This document shows positions 34,135-42,922 of a stretch of DNA of 64,000 bases, piece by piece. The translations under genes and the position numbers were made by a program. The stretch is taken from NCBI GenBank assembly GCA_036500225.1, contig DASYCJ010000021.1, positions 12,775 to 76,774 of the forward strand, written 5' to 3'. Position 1 is the stretch's first letter, and each line of letters begins with the position of its first letter. Source of the stretch: DASUBN01 sp036500225. GTDB taxonomy: Bacteria > Pseudomonadota > Gammaproteobacteria > Natronospirales > REEB76. The notes below the pieces were generated by a model that worked only from the letters and a program-made list of their open reading frames with translations, was not told the origin of the DNA and did no database searches.

Positions 34135-34733
34135 TGGCCTACTCGCCCTTACTGCAGAAGCTGGTGGAGTCCCTGCGTTGCCTGCCGGGCGTGGGGCCCA
34201 AGTCCGCCCAGCGCATGGCATTCCAGTTGCTGGAGCGCAATCGCAGCGGCGCGCTGGCCCTGGCGGAAGCCTTGCAAGCCGCCATGCAGGGCGTGGGTCA
34301 TTGCGAGCGCTGCCGCATGTTCACCGAGGACAAACTCTGTGACACCTGCGCCAACCCCAAGCGCGATGCTTCGCTGGTGTGCGCCGTGGAGACTCCTGCG
34401 GACGTGAACGCTCTCGAGAGCGCCACCGGCTACCGCGGCCAGTATTTCGTGCTCATGGGGCATCTCTCGCCCCTGGATGGCATCGGCCCCGAGGAACTGG
34501 GGCTAGCGCTCTTGGAGCGGCGCCTGGATGAGGGCGGCGTGCGCGAACTGATCCTCGCCACCAACCCCACGGTGGAAGGCGAAGCCACGGCCCACTATCT
34601 CGCGGAACTGGCGGCACGCCGCGGTATCCGCGCCACCCGTATCGCTCATGGCGTACCCATCGGCGGTGAACTCGAATACATCGACGGCGGCACGCTGTCC
34701 CATGCCTTCACCGGCCGACAGGACGTGCGCTGA
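34134..34733 (+). CDS. recR: Recombination protein RecR
   Basis: This 199-residue protein loads RecA at gaps with RecF/RecO. It has the helix-hairpin-helix CLPGVGPKSAQRMAF, a zinc finger C57-x2-C60...C69-x2-C72 and a Toprim domain (VCAVETPADVNALE, LDGIGPEEL). The ATG overlaps the ybaB stop. The reading frame is open upstream as far as 33690, but that part lies over ybaB and is not used. Confidence 0.97.
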   Translation: MAYSPLLQKLVESLRCLPGVGPKSAQRMAFQLLERNRSGALALAEALQAAMQGVGHCERCRMFTEDKLCDTCANPKRDASLVCAVETPADVNALESATGYRGQYFVLMGHLSPLDGIGPEELGLALLERRLDEGGVRELILATNPTVEGEATAHYLAELAARRGIRATRIAHGVPIGGELEYIDGGTLSHAFTGRQDVR

Positions 34734-35545
34734 TGAAACTCAAAGAAGTCTTGTACGGCCTCAGCCTCAAGCCGGCAGCCCGCGAGTATGGCTATACCGT
34801 GGTGAATTACGACCTGGCCCGCGAAGGCCGGGTGCAGTACGCCGGTTGGGATCACCCCAAGGAGATGCCCAAGCTCTTCGATCAGGGCTACGTGGACGTG
34901 TTGCGTGAGTTCCTGAAGCCCGGCGACTTCGCTCTGGACGTCGGCGCCCATTCCGGGGATACGGCCTTGCCCATCGCCCTGGCAGTAGGAGCTTCCGGCG
35001 GCGTATTCGCCCTGGAACCCAATCCGCATGTGTTCAAGGTGCTGGCCGCCAACGCCGACCTGAACCGCGACAAGACCCGCATCTATCCCCTGATGTTCGC
35101 CGCCACGGAAGAGGATGGCGAATACGAGTTCGAGTATTCCGACCCGGGCTTCAGCAACGGCGGATTCCATCAGGGCATCAGTTCCTGGCGCCACGGCCAC
35201 TTCTTCAAGCTCAAGGTGCAGGGCCGCAACCTGATCCGTTTCCTGGAGCGGGAGTATCCGCGGGAGATGGCCAAGATCCGTTACGTCAAGATCGACGCGG
35301 AGAGCCACGATCATGCCATCGTGCAGTCTCTGCGCAAGCTGATCACGACCAATCGGCCTTACATCCGCACCGAGATCTACAAGCACCTCACCCTGGATGC
35401 GCGACGCGCCTATTTCCAGGAGCTGAGCGGATTCGGCTTCAGGCTGTACAAGTTCGAGGATGAGAAGCACTACCGCGGGCCGGAGCTTACGGAGACCATG
35501 CTGATGGACTGGGAGCACTTCGACATCTTCGCCGTGCCTGTCTGA
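34733..35545 (+). CDS. FkbM-family methyltransferase
   Basis: This 270-residue SAM-dependent enzyme has motif I ALDVGAHSGDTALPIALAVG at ~67-86, the VFALEPNPHVFKVLAANADLN acidic segment, and IRYVKIDAESHDHAIVQSL, the FkbM signature near the C-terminus. Members O-methylate sugars, antibiotics or surface polysaccharides; the target is unknown here. It starts inside the recR stop (TGATG) and is followed nine bases later by the HIT gene, suggesting a ybaB-recR-mt-hinT transcript. Confidence 0.85.
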   Translation: MKLKEVLYGLSLKPAAREYGYTVVNYDLAREGRVQYAGWDHPKEMPKLFDQGYVDVLREFLKPGDFALDVGAHSGDTALPIALAVGASGGVFALEPNPHVFKVLAANADLNRDKTRIYPLMFAATEEDGEYEFEYSDPGFSNGGFHQGISSWRHGHFFKLKVQGRNLIRFLEREYPREMAKIRYVKIDAESHDHAIVQSLRKLITTNRPYIRTEIYKHLTLDARRAYFQELSGFGFRLYKFEDEKHYRGPELTETMLMDWEHFDIFAVPV

Positions 35546-35554
35546 GGAGGCGCC

Positions 35555-35899
35555 ATGAAGGACTGCCTGTTCTGCAAGATGGTGGCGGGGGAGATCAAAC
35601 CGCAGATGGTGTATGAGGATGGCGATCTCATCGCCTTCCGGGATATCGCACCCCAGGCGCCCGTGCATGTGCTGATCGTGCCACGTAAGCATATCGCCAG
35701 CCTGGACGAAGCCAAGCCTGAAGACGCGGAACTACTGGGTAAGCTCTCCCTGGCAGCCCAGAAGATCGCGCGCCAGGAAGGTATAGCTGTTTCAGGCTAT
35801 CGCACCGTGAACAATTGCAACGCGGATGCGGGCCAGACCGTCTTCCACCTCCATATACACTTACTTGGCGGCAAGAAACTCACGACGCCCTTTGGTTAG
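35555..35899 (+). CDS. hinT: HIT-family nucleotide hydrolase
   Basis: This 114-residue purine-nucleoside phosphoramidase has the histidine triad H98-L-H100-I-H102 in QTVFHLHIHLLGG, and begins DCLFCKMVAGEI like HinT proteins. GAGGAGG precedes the ATG. The stop TAG shares a TTAG with the convergent rsgA stop, a four-base overlap. Confidence 0.95.
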   Translation: MKDCLFCKMVAGEIKPQMVYEDGDLIAFRDIAPQAPVHVLIVPRKHIASLDEAKPEDAELLGKLSLAAQKIARQEGIAVSGYRTVNNCNADAGQTVFHLHIHLLGGKKLTTPFG

Positions 35900-36801
35900 T
35901 CGAATTTCCTGTCTTTGGCCTGTTGCATGGTGGTCATAAGCCATTTGTAACTTGTATAACGACTTCTGGGTAATTTCTCTTTCTCCACCGCTTCTTTCAC
36001 CGCACAACCCGGCTCCTGCAAGTGCAGGCAGTTGGCGAAACGGCAATCCCGCGAGATGGCATGGATGTCCCGGAACAACGGGCCGATGTCGGTAGGGTCC
36101 CGGACGACCAGTTCCAGGTCCCGCACTCCCGGCGAATCCACCAGCGCGCCACCGCCCGGTAACGGATGCAGGGTGGTGGAGGTGGTGGTGTGCCGGCCCT
36201 CGTCGGTGGCGGCGGAGAGTTCGTCGATACGGTGGTCCGCGCTCGGCACCAGGGCATTCAGCAGCGAGGATTTGCCGACGCCGGACTGGCCCACCAGCAT
36301 GCTGTCGTGCCCCTTGAGGGCAGCGGCGAAGCTCTCCAATCCCGCTCCGCCCCGGGTGTCGGTCCGGTACACGGGATAGCCCAGGCTGCCGAGGTAGGCG
36401 AGACGCCGGCCCAGGCCGCCGTCATCGTCCTCGTCCACCAGGTCCATCTTGTTGAGCACGATGCCCGCTGCGATCTTCATGCCGTCGATGGCAGCCAGGT
36501 ATTTGTCCATGAGGAAGAGTTCGGGCCCCGGCACCGGTGCCAGCACCATGAACACCTGATCCAGGTTGGCGGCTGCCGGTACGGCGCGGCCCCGCCCGTC
36601 AGCTTTGCTGAATAGGGAGCGACGCGGGGATACAGAGACGATGCGCGGGTCGTCGGTACCGTCTACCTTCACTTGATCGCCGCATACGGCTTGCACGTCG
36701 CGGGTGGCGGTGAGGCAGGTGAAGCGTGCGCCGTCGGCGGTCTCCACCACGAAGCGGCGGCCATTGCCGGCCACCACCCGTGCGTCACGGGTGCCGGTCA
36801 T
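35896..36801 (-). CDS. rsgA: Ribosome small-subunit GTPase RsgA
   Basis: This 301-residue circularly permuted GTPase checks late 30S maturation. An N-terminal OB fold (~1-75) is followed by motifs in permuted order: NKMD (117-120, G4), GQSGVGKS (171-178, G1), TTTST (205-209, G2) and DSPG (222-225, G3). The zinc site is C253, C258, H260, C266. It overlaps the stop of the upstream M48 protease gene by four bases, so the pair is cotranscribed. Confidence 0.96.
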   Translation of the reverse strand: MTGTRDARVVAGNGRRFVVETADGARFTCLTATRDVQAVCGDQVKVDGTDDPRIVSVSPRRSLFSKADGRGRAVPAAANLDQVFMVLAPVPGPELFLMDKYLAAIDGMKIAAGIVLNKMDLVDEDDDGGLGRRLAYLGSLGYPVYRTDTRGGAGLESFAAALKGHDSMLVGQSGVGKSSLLNALVPSADHRIDELSAATDEGRHTTTSTTLHPLPGGGALVDSPGVRDLELVVRDPTDIGPLFRDIHAISRDCRFANCLHLQEPGCAVKEAVEKEKLPRSRYTSYKWLMTTMQQAKDRKFD

Positions 36802-38042
36802 TCCGGTGCGGCTTGCAGGCGCGCGATGCGGCTCAAGGCTGGCGGGTGCGAATCATAGAACGCTGAATGCAGGGGATCCGGCGTCAGAGTGGAGGCGTTC
36901 TCTCTATATAGCTTCACCAGGGCCCGCGCCAGGGCTGCACCGTCGGATTGCGTGCGCGCGTACGCATCTGCTTCGAACTCGTGGCGACGTGACCAGGCGG
37001 AGCCCACGGGCTCTAGGAGCAGCAGGAATGGCGGCAGGAGCAGGGTGAACAGCAGGAGTGCCATGTAATCGGAAGGCGCCGCAGTGCCCATGCCGAGGTA
37101 GAACCAGTCCTGGGTCTTGAGCCAGCCCAGCAACGCCAAACCCGCGAGGCCCAGCACCGCCGTCAAGGCGAGGCGTTGGATCACATGCTTAAGTTTGAAA
37201 TGGCCGAGCTCATGGGCCAGCACCGCTTCTATCTCAGCGGGAGTGAGGCTCGCCATCAGCGTGTCGAAAAACACGATACGCTTGTTGGAGCCGAAGCCGG
37301 TGAAGTAGGCGTTGCCGTGGGCCGAGCGCGTAGATCCGTCCATGACGAACACGCCCTGGCTGGTGAAGCCGCAACGGGTCAGCAGGCCTTCGATGCGTGT
37401 CTTCAGGTCCTGGTCCGTGAGGGGCGAGAACTTGTTGAACAGCGGCGCGATGAACTTCGGATAAGCCCAGGTGAGGGTCAGACTGAAGCCGAACCACAGG
37501 GCCCACAGGTACAGCCACCAGAGTGGCCCCGCCTTGTGCATCAGCACCAGCGCTGCATACAGGATCGGCAGGCCGAGCACTACCGCCAGCAGCAGCATCT
37601 TGCAGAGGTCCAAGGCCCAGGTGCGCCAGGTGGTGCGGTTGAAACCGAACTCCGCTTCGATGCCGAAGGTGGAATACAGGCTCAGGGGCAGGCCAATGAG
37701 CCCGTTCAGCACCGCGAAGCTCGCTATCACCAGCACACCGGTGTTGATGATGCCCAAACCCGCTCCGCGCCAGGCGTCATCCAGGGCGGTGAGGCCTCCA
37801 CCTAAGGTCCAGATCAGCACCACCGCGAAGTCCAGCACCAGATTCACGCGCCCGAGCTTACCCTTGGCTACGGTGTAGTCCGCCGCCTTGCGATGGGCTG
37901 CGAGGTCGATGCCCGCGGCGAAGGGCGCCGGTACTGCGTCCCGATGCCGGCGCACATGCCGGCTCTGGCGCAGGCTCAGCCACAGACGCAAGAGCAGCGC
38001 TACACTCAGCGCCGCGACGAATACGAAGGAGAGGGGGTTCAT
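36798..38042 (-). CDS. Ste24-type M48 membrane metalloprotease
   Basis: This 414-residue integral membrane protease has several hydrophobic segments (1-20, 65-85, 100-125, 148-170, 175-193, 285-310, 320-345) and the zinc motif HELGH at 277-281, with the third ligand in EFEADAYA near residue 355. It resembles CAAX prenyl protease 1 (Ste24) homologues in bacteria, whose substrates are unknown but probably membrane proteins. It pairs with rsgA through an overlap, an arrangement seen in other proteobacteria. Confidence 0.88.
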   Translation of the reverse strand: MNPLSFVFVAALSVALLLRLWLSLRQSRHVRRHRDAVPAPFAAGIDLAAHRKAADYTVAKGKLGRVNLVLDFAVVLIWTLGGGLTALDDAWRGAGLGIINTGVLVIASFAVLNGLIGLPLSLYSTFGIEAEFGFNRTTWRTWALDLCKMLLLAVVLGLPILYAALVLMHKAGPLWWLYLWALWFGFSLTLTWAYPKFIAPLFNKFSPLTDQDLKTRIEGLLTRCGFTSQGVFVMDGSTRSAHGNAYFTGFGSNKRIVFFDTLMASLTPAEIEAVLAHELGHFKLKHVIQRLALTAVLGLAGLALLGWLKTQDWFYLGMGTAAPSDYMALLLFTLLLPPFLLLLEPVGSAWSRRHEFEADAYARTQSDGAALARALVKLYRENASTLTPDPLHSAFYDSHPPALSRIARLQAAPE

Positions 38043-38114
38043 GCGCGCTATCTTAAAGCATGCGGGGGCGATGGGTTAGACTAGTCTCCCTCCCGCAGGA
38101 CAAGACGAAACGCC

Positions 38115-38681
38115 ATGGCGCAAGACGCTGAGAACCTCATCTGGATCGACCTTGAGATGACCGGGCTCGATCCCGCCACCGACCAGATCCTTGAGATCGC
38201 CACGCTGGTGACCGACAAGCAGCTCAACTTGCTGGCGGAAGGTCCGGTGCTGGCGGTGCACCACGACGATTCAGTGCTGGTGGCCATGGGCGACTGGTGC
38301 ACACGTCAACACGGCCATTCGGGTCTCACGGAGCGGGTGCGCCAGAGCAAGACCGGCATGGCGGAGGCCGAACGAGCCACCCTCGACTTCCTGAAACAGT
38401 ATCTGCCGCCGGGTGCTTCGCCCATGTGCGGCAACAGCATCTGTCAGGACCGGCGTTTCCTGGCCCGACAGATGCAGGAGCTGGAACGTTTCTTCCATTA
38501 TCGCAACCTGGATGTGAGCACCTTGAAAGAGCTGGCCAAGCGCTGGGCGCCGGCAGCAGCTTTAGGTTTCACCAAGGAATCCACTCATCTCGCCATGGCA
38601 GACATCCGTGACTCCGTGGCGGAACTCAAGCATTACCGCGAACAGCTGTTCCGCAGTGAGTTCGCGGCGCCCACCGGTTGA
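38115..38681 (+). CDS. orn: Oligoribonuclease
   Basis: This 188-residue DEDDh 3'-5' exonuclease degrades RNA di-nucleotides, including pGpG. D12 and E14 are in WIDLEMTGLDP; CGNSICQDRRFL holds the third acidic residue, and H/D of the last motif are in KESTHLAMADIRDSV. It is divergent from the M48 gene and begins a run of closely spaced genes ending with the DUF2147 protein. Confidence 0.96.
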   Translation: MAQDAENLIWIDLEMTGLDPATDQILEIATLVTDKQLNLLAEGPVLAVHHDDSVLVAMGDWCTRQHGHSGLTERVRQSKTGMAEAERATLDFLKQYLPPGASPMCGNSICQDRRFLARQMQELERFFHYRNLDVSTLKELAKRWAPAAALGFTKESTHLAMADIRDSVAELKHYREQLFRSEFAAPTG

Positions 38682-38689
38682 GGGCCGCC

Positions 38690-39646
38690 ATGCAGGACAT
38701 CCTGAATTTCGATGATATCCGCGCTGCCGCACGGCGCATCGCCGGCAGCGTGCGGCAGACGCCGGTGCTGCGCTGTCCGGAACTGGAAGCGGAGATCGGC
38801 GGCGAGATCCATTTCAAATGCGAGAACTTCCAGGAGATGGGTGCTTTCAAGCTGCGCGGTGCCAGCAACGCAGTCTTGAGCCTCTCGGAAGCGGCCCTGA
38901 AGAAAGGCGTCGCCACCCATTCCTCCGGAAACCACGGCACGGCTCTCGCGCTCGCAGCCCAGCGCCGCGGCGTGCCGGCCTGTGTGGTGATGCCGGAGAA
39001 CGCCAGTGCCTACAAGAAGCGCGCGGTGGCGGCCTACGGCGCCAAGATCATCTACTGCGAATCCACCCAAGCGGGCCGTGAGGCGGTTCTCGCCAAGTAC
39101 GTGGCCGAGACCGGTGCTTCCGTAGTGCATCCTTACAACGATGCCACTGTGATGGCGGGGCAGGGCACCGCGGCCCTGGAGATGCACGAGCAGGTGCCGG
39201 ACCTGGAGATAGTGCTAGCGCCCCTCGGCGGCGGCGGCCTGCTCTCGGGTGCCGCTGTCGCCACGCGCGCCCTTTGCCCCAAGGCCAAAGTCATCGGCGT
39301 CGAGCCACTGGGGGCGGACGATGCCTGGCGTTCTCTCAAGGCCGGACACATCGAAGCCGTGGCCCACCCCGATACCGTCGCCGACGGCTTGAGGGCCACC
39401 ATCGGTCCTTTGACCTTCACCGTATTGCGAGACGAGATAGATGAAGTGGTGCGGGTGGAAGAGCAGGACATCCTGGATGCCATGCGTTTCATCTGGGAGC
39501 GCATGAAGATCATCGTGGAACCCTCAGCGGCAGTGTCGCTCGCGGCCCTGCGCCGTGGCCTGGTGTCGGTACGCGGGCGGCGGGCTGGTATCATCTTGAG
39601 CGGCGGTAACGTGGACCTCGACCAACTCAAATGGAGCGTGCGATGA
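38690..39646 (+). CDS. PLP-dependent threonine/serine dehydratase-like enzyme
   Basis: This 318-residue fold-type II PLP enzyme has the PLP lysine K54 in MGAFKLRGA, the SSGNHG substrate loop and the glycine-rich GGGGLLSG phosphate cup. It is a catabolic threonine dehydratase or serine racemase type, lacking the regulatory C-terminal domain of IlvA. The ATG at 38690 with GAGGG upstream is preferred to a TTG at 38678 that overlaps the orn stop. It overlaps the next gene by ATGA. Confidence 0.88.
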   Translation: MQDILNFDDIRAAARRIAGSVRQTPVLRCPELEAEIGGEIHFKCENFQEMGAFKLRGASNAVLSLSEAALKKGVATHSSGNHGTALALAAQRRGVPACVVMPENASAYKKRAVAAYGAKIIYCESTQAGREAVLAKYVAETGASVVHPYNDATVMAGQGTAALEMHEQVPDLEIVLAPLGGGGLLSGAAVATRALCPKAKVIGVEPLGADDAWRSLKAGHIEAVAHPDTVADGLRATIGPLTFTVLRDEIDEVVRVEEQDILDAMRFIWERMKIIVEPSAAVSLAALRRGLVSVRGRRAGIILSGGNVDLDQLKWSVR

Positions 39647-40233
39647 GACTGCGCATCATCATGGGAACTCTGGCTTGTGTGTTGCTGAGTACCGCCGTGG
39701 CGGCGGACAAACCCGCCGACGTGCGTGACCTCATGAGCGCCACCCAGTTTCACCAGACCGGCCTCGATACCCTGAGCCCCCAGCAGCTGGTGGCCCTCAA
39801 CGCCTGGCTCGCTTCCTATGCCCAGGCGGCGTCCTCGACCACCACCAGAGAGAACTTCCCGGTGATCGCCTCGGGAGTGTCCATCGCTCCCACGGTGGCT
39901 GCGTCGGCCCCTCTTGCACCAACTCCAGCTGCGCCGGCGCCCACGCCTGCTCCCGCCGCGGCTTCCACGGCCCGCTTCGGTCAGGAGATGTTGTCGCCGC
40001 AGACCCGTGCTGAACCCGCTCGCATCGAATCCACCATCCCCGGCCACTTCATCGGCTGGAGAGGCAGCACGGTGTTCAAGCTCGCCAACGGCCAGGTGTG
40101 GAAGCAGGCGGACAGCAGCAGCTTCGAGACCGACCTGCAGGACCCGCAGGTGGTCATCAAGCGTCTGGGTTTCGGTTATCTGCTCACGCTCACCGGTCAC
40201 GGCGCCACCGTGTTCGTCAGACGGGTGCAGTGA
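39643..40233 (+). CDS. Secreted protein of unknown function
   Basis: This 196-residue protein has a signal peptide ending near ALLSTAVAA, a short helical part (LSPQQLVALNAWLASYA), an Ala/Pro-rich linker (~75-115), and a C-terminal domain of ~70 residues predicted to be beta-rich (FIGWRGSTVFKLANGQVWKQ, then VVIKRLGFGYLLTL). I do not recognise a named function. Similar tails occur in hypothetical proteins of related bacteria. It overlaps both neighbours by four bases, so it belongs to the orn-to-AlkB run. Confidence 0.72.
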   Translation: MRLRIIMGTLACVLLSTAVAADKPADVRDLMSATQFHQTGLDTLSPQQLVALNAWLASYAQAASSTTTRENFPVIASGVSIAPTVAASAPLAPTPAAPAPTPAPAAASTARFGQEMLSPQTRAEPARIESTIPGHFIGWRGSTVFKLANGQVWKQADSSSFETDLQDPQVVIKRLGFGYLLTLTGHGATVFVRRVQ

Positions 40234-41276
40234 AACGTTACGGCTTCCTGCTGGCCCTGACGCTACCTGTGATGGTGGTGGCAGGCTTCCTGCTGGGAGG
40301 CACCTGGAACTACCTCACCATCGCGTTCTCCTACGCGGCATTACCACTGTTGGACCTATGGTCCGGTCATGAACGATTCCAACCTGCTCGCGATGAGATC
40401 GCCGTGCTGGAAAGAGACCCCTGGTACCGGTCGATCCTCTACCTCGGCGCCGCCATGCATTTCGCTTTGCTGGTGTTTGGTGCCTGGGTTGTGACGCACG
40501 CGGCCATGCCCTGGTGGGCGCTTGCGGGCTTCATCCTTTCCGTGGGCACTAGCAGCGGTAGCATCGGCATCGTCATCGCCCACGAACTGGGCCATCACCT
40601 GAGCAAGGGCGATCGCCTGTTATCCCGTGCGCTCCTGGTTTCAGTCTGCTACATGCATTTCTACGTGGAGCACAACCGCGGCCACCATTCTCATGTGGCC
40701 ACGCCGGATGATCCGGCTTCGGCTCGCTATGGCGAGAACCTGTATGCCTTCCTGCCCCGCACCCTGGTGGGAAGCTGGGTACATGCCTGGCATCTGGAAG
40801 AAGCGCGGTTCGCTAAGCAGGGCAGGAGTGCCTGGACCTGGGAGAATCCCATGTTCTGGTGCGTGGCCTGGCCAGTATTGTTGGCCGCTGCCCTGAGTCT
40901 CGCCTTCGGCGCTGCAGCGATCTGGTATTTCTTCCTGCAGGCAGCCATCGCCGTGATCCTGCTGGAAGCGGTGAACTATATCGAACACTACGGCCTGGAG
41001 CGGCGCCTGCTGGCGGACGGCAGCCGCGAGAAGATGAGCGTGGTGCACTCCTGGAATTCCAGCCAACGTCTCAGCGGCTACTTCCTGTTCAACCTCACGC
41101 GTCACTCCCATCATCACATCCAGGCCCAGCGCCACTACCAGGCCCTGGCCCATGAGGATGACAGCCCGCAGATGCCTGCCGGTTATGCCGGCATGCTGGT
41201 GCTGGCTTTCCTGCCCCCGGTGTGGGAGCGTGTGATGCATCCAAGGCTCGCGGCCTATCGCGCGACCGCCCGCTGA
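40230..41276 (+). CDS. AlkB-type membrane di-iron hydroxylase
   Basis: This 348-residue membrane protein has hydrophobic segments (~5-25, 30-45, 68-90, 97-117, 212-245) and the three histidine boxes of alkane 1-monooxygenase: HELGHH (118-123), EHNRGHHSHVATPDDPA (147-163) and RHSHHH (291-296), plus the NYIEHYGLER motif (H253) typical of true AlkB enzymes. It would insert oxygen into a terminal C-H bond using two irons. No rubredoxin gene, the usual electron donor, is near. The start is GTG, overlapping the previous gene. The substrate may not be an alkane. Confidence 0.88.
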   Translation: MKRYGFLLALTLPVMVVAGFLLGGTWNYLTIAFSYAALPLLDLWSGHERFQPARDEIAVLERDPWYRSILYLGAAMHFALLVFGAWVVTHAAMPWWALAGFILSVGTSSGSIGIVIAHELGHHLSKGDRLLSRALLVSVCYMHFYVEHNRGHHSHVATPDDPASARYGENLYAFLPRTLVGSWVHAWHLEEARFAKQGRSAWTWENPMFWCVAWPVLLAAALSLAFGAAAIWYFFLQAAIAVILLEAVNYIEHYGLERRLLADGSREKMSVVHSWNSSQRLSGYFLFNLTRHSHHHIQAQRHYQALAHEDDSPQMPAGYAGMLVLAFLPPVWERVMHPRLAAYRATAR

Positions 41277-41299
41277 ACTGTCCACGCCCGGAGTCCGCC

Positions 41300-41785
41300 A
41301 TGCGCATGTCCCGCCATTTCCTGGTATTGCTCTGCCTCATCAGTGGAGCCGCCCTGGCGGATGATGGCGATGCGGTGTTGGGCAAGTGGCTGACTGCCGA
41401 CGGGAAGGCACAGGTGGAAGTGGTGAAGCACGGCGATGTCTACGACGGGCAGATCGTCTGGCTCAAGGAACCCAGCTATCCTGCAGACGACACGCACGGT
41501 ATGGCCGGCAAACCGAAGGTAGACAGGAAGAATCCGGACAAGGCTCTGCAGAGTCGCTCCATCATCGGCCTGCCCCTGATCTCGGGTTTCAAGTACGCCG
41601 GCGACAGCGTGTGGAACGACGGTAAGATATACGACCCGGAGAACGGCAAGCTCTATAGCTGCAAGATGACCTTACAGATGGATGGCAGCCTCAAAGTACG
41701 CGGCTATTGGGGTATCTCGTTGTTCGGCGAGACTCAGATATGGACCCGTCCGCCGGCTGATGCCGCGCCGACACCTCACTCCTAA
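41300..41785 (+). CDS. DUF2147-family exported protein
   Basis: This 161-residue secreted protein has a signal peptide ending SGAALA and the DUF2147 pattern: GKWLTADGKAQVEVVKHGDVYDGQIVWL, then IIGLPLISGFKYAGDSVWNDGKIYDPENGKLYSCKMTLQ and LKVRGYWGISLFGETQIWTR. The function is unknown. The ATG at 41300 has GGAG six bases upstream. It follows AlkB by 23 bases, and its TAA shares a CTAA with the convergent lipoprotein stop. Confidence 0.86.
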   Translation: MRMSRHFLVLLCLISGAALADDGDAVLGKWLTADGKAQVEVVKHGDVYDGQIVWLKEPSYPADDTHGMAGKPKVDRKNPDKALQSRSIIGLPLISGFKYAGDSVWNDGKIYDPENGKLYSCKMTLQMDGSLKVRGYWGISLFGETQIWTRPPADAAPTPHS

Positions 41786-42039
41786 GGGTTAGCAGTACTC
41801 GCAGCCGGAGCCGTATCGTCCTCCAGGGACTGATCGAGTTTCTTGGCCTGTTGCTGTACCTGACTGTTCACCGCCTTGGCCTTGTTCAAGTCCTGCACCA
41901 GCGGGCTGAAGGCGTTGCTGCTGGATATCTTCACCGGACCGGTGCCGGGGGGTGGTGCTTGGGTGGCGACGCTGTCTTCCTGTTTGCCTGAGCAGGCGGC
42001 GAGGCTGACGAGCATGAGCAATAGCGGAATGGCCTTCAT
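41782..42039 (-). CDS. Small lipoprotein of unknown function
   Basis: This 85-residue protein has a signal peptide and a lipobox LAAC (C16), then a low-complexity charged mature part (FSPLVQDLNKAKAVNSQVQQQ, probably helical). I do not recognise it. It stands alone, converging on the DUF2147 gene with a four-base stop overlap. Confidence 0.7.
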   Translation of the reverse strand: MKAIPLLLMLVSLAACSGKQEDSVATQAPPPGTGPVKISSSNAFSPLVQDLNKAKAVNSQVQQQAKKLDQSLEDDTAPAASTANP

Positions 42040-42104
42040 GGTGTCCCCCGAGGTCTCGATGCGGTTACCCTAGCACCATATTCTGTCATTCTGTGAACCC
42101 GGTC

Positions 42105-42133
42105 ATGGGCAGGGCCTACGGCGGCCCTATAAT
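42105..42133 (+). promoter_or_regulatory. Putative promoter of the DUF2441-like gene
   Basis: A perfect TATAAT (42128-42133) lies 27 bases before the ATG at 42161. The -35 region at 17-base spacing is poor, so the call rests on the -10 box. Confidence 0.45.
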
Positions 42134-42160
42134 CTGCGGCGGGGAAACACGGGGCTGTCC

Positions 42161-42802
42161 ATGCACATCGAGAACCAGAAGTTCTTCCATATCCACAAGC
42201 ACAACTCGCCCAAGTGGTTTGAGGGTGCGCGCATGGGCTTCGGCCTCGAGCCCAACAACGCTTGGCGGGCCTTCGAGGTGGCGCGTCGCGGTGTCACCAA
42301 CCCCAAGAGCAACGAGGTCTATACGGTGGACATGGTGGCCCTGCGGGCCCTCGAGTTCTACCGCAAACAGAAGGTCAAGGACCCGAAGCTCTCCTTCTAC
42401 CACTTCGATCCGGTGGTGACCCTGGCGGAGACCCTGGATAGCCTGTTCCTGGCCACGCGCATGGTGCGGGAGATGGTGTTCGAGGAAGTGCGCCGCCAGA
42501 TGTATGTGACGCTGCCGTCCCGCACCAGCTGCATCTGGTTGATCCCGGAGGACCCGCGCGCAGTGCGTTTCTGGCTGGACAACATGCGCGGCGACTACAA
42601 GAAGGTCTACCGTCTGAACGCCACCGGTGAACTACACCGGGCCACCCAGCAGATCGTCATGGGCGACACCATCTCCATGAGCGAGTGGCGCAAGCGCGCC
42701 ACCGATTATTGGAATGGGGCGAACTCAGAATCTTATGATGACGAGTTGCTGCTGAGCGGCGACATCGAAGTGTTGGAAGAAGTCCCCGCCAGCGAGTTCT
42801 AA
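42161..42802 (+). CDS. DUF2441-like protein
   Basis: This 213-residue cytoplasmic protein has FFHIHKHNSPKWFEGARMGFG at the N-terminus and CIWLIPEDPRAVRFWLDNM with VYRLNATGELHRA in the middle, a layout resembling the DUF2441 family. No function is established. It is alone, with a perfect -10 box upstream. Confidence 0.6.
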   Translation: MHIENQKFFHIHKHNSPKWFEGARMGFGLEPNNAWRAFEVARRGVTNPKSNEVYTVDMVALRALEFYRKQKVKDPKLSFYHFDPVVTLAETLDSLFLATRMVREMVFEEVRRQMYVTLPSRTSCIWLIPEDPRAVRFWLDNMRGDYKKVYRLNATGELHRATQQIVMGDTISMSEWRKRATDYWNGANSESYDDELLLSGDIEVLEEVPASEF

Positions 42803-42897
42803 ATCGACCGGAAAGGCCGTCCTGGCCGTCCCTACCCGTCCGGCGAAGCATGGTTCCCGTTGGGTGCTTTCCCTAATCGAATGGGTTCCTGGACTCC

Positions 42898-42917
42898 GCG
42901 GCTCATCCGTGAGCCGC
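42898..42917 (-). terminator. Hairpin after the 2OG-Fe(II) oxygenase gene
   Basis: GCGGCTCA-TCCG-TGAGCCGC is a perfect 8-bp stem five bases past the stop of the minus-strand gene. There is no T-run, so its strength as a terminator is unclear. Confidence 0.4.
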
Positions 42918-42922
42918 ATCCT

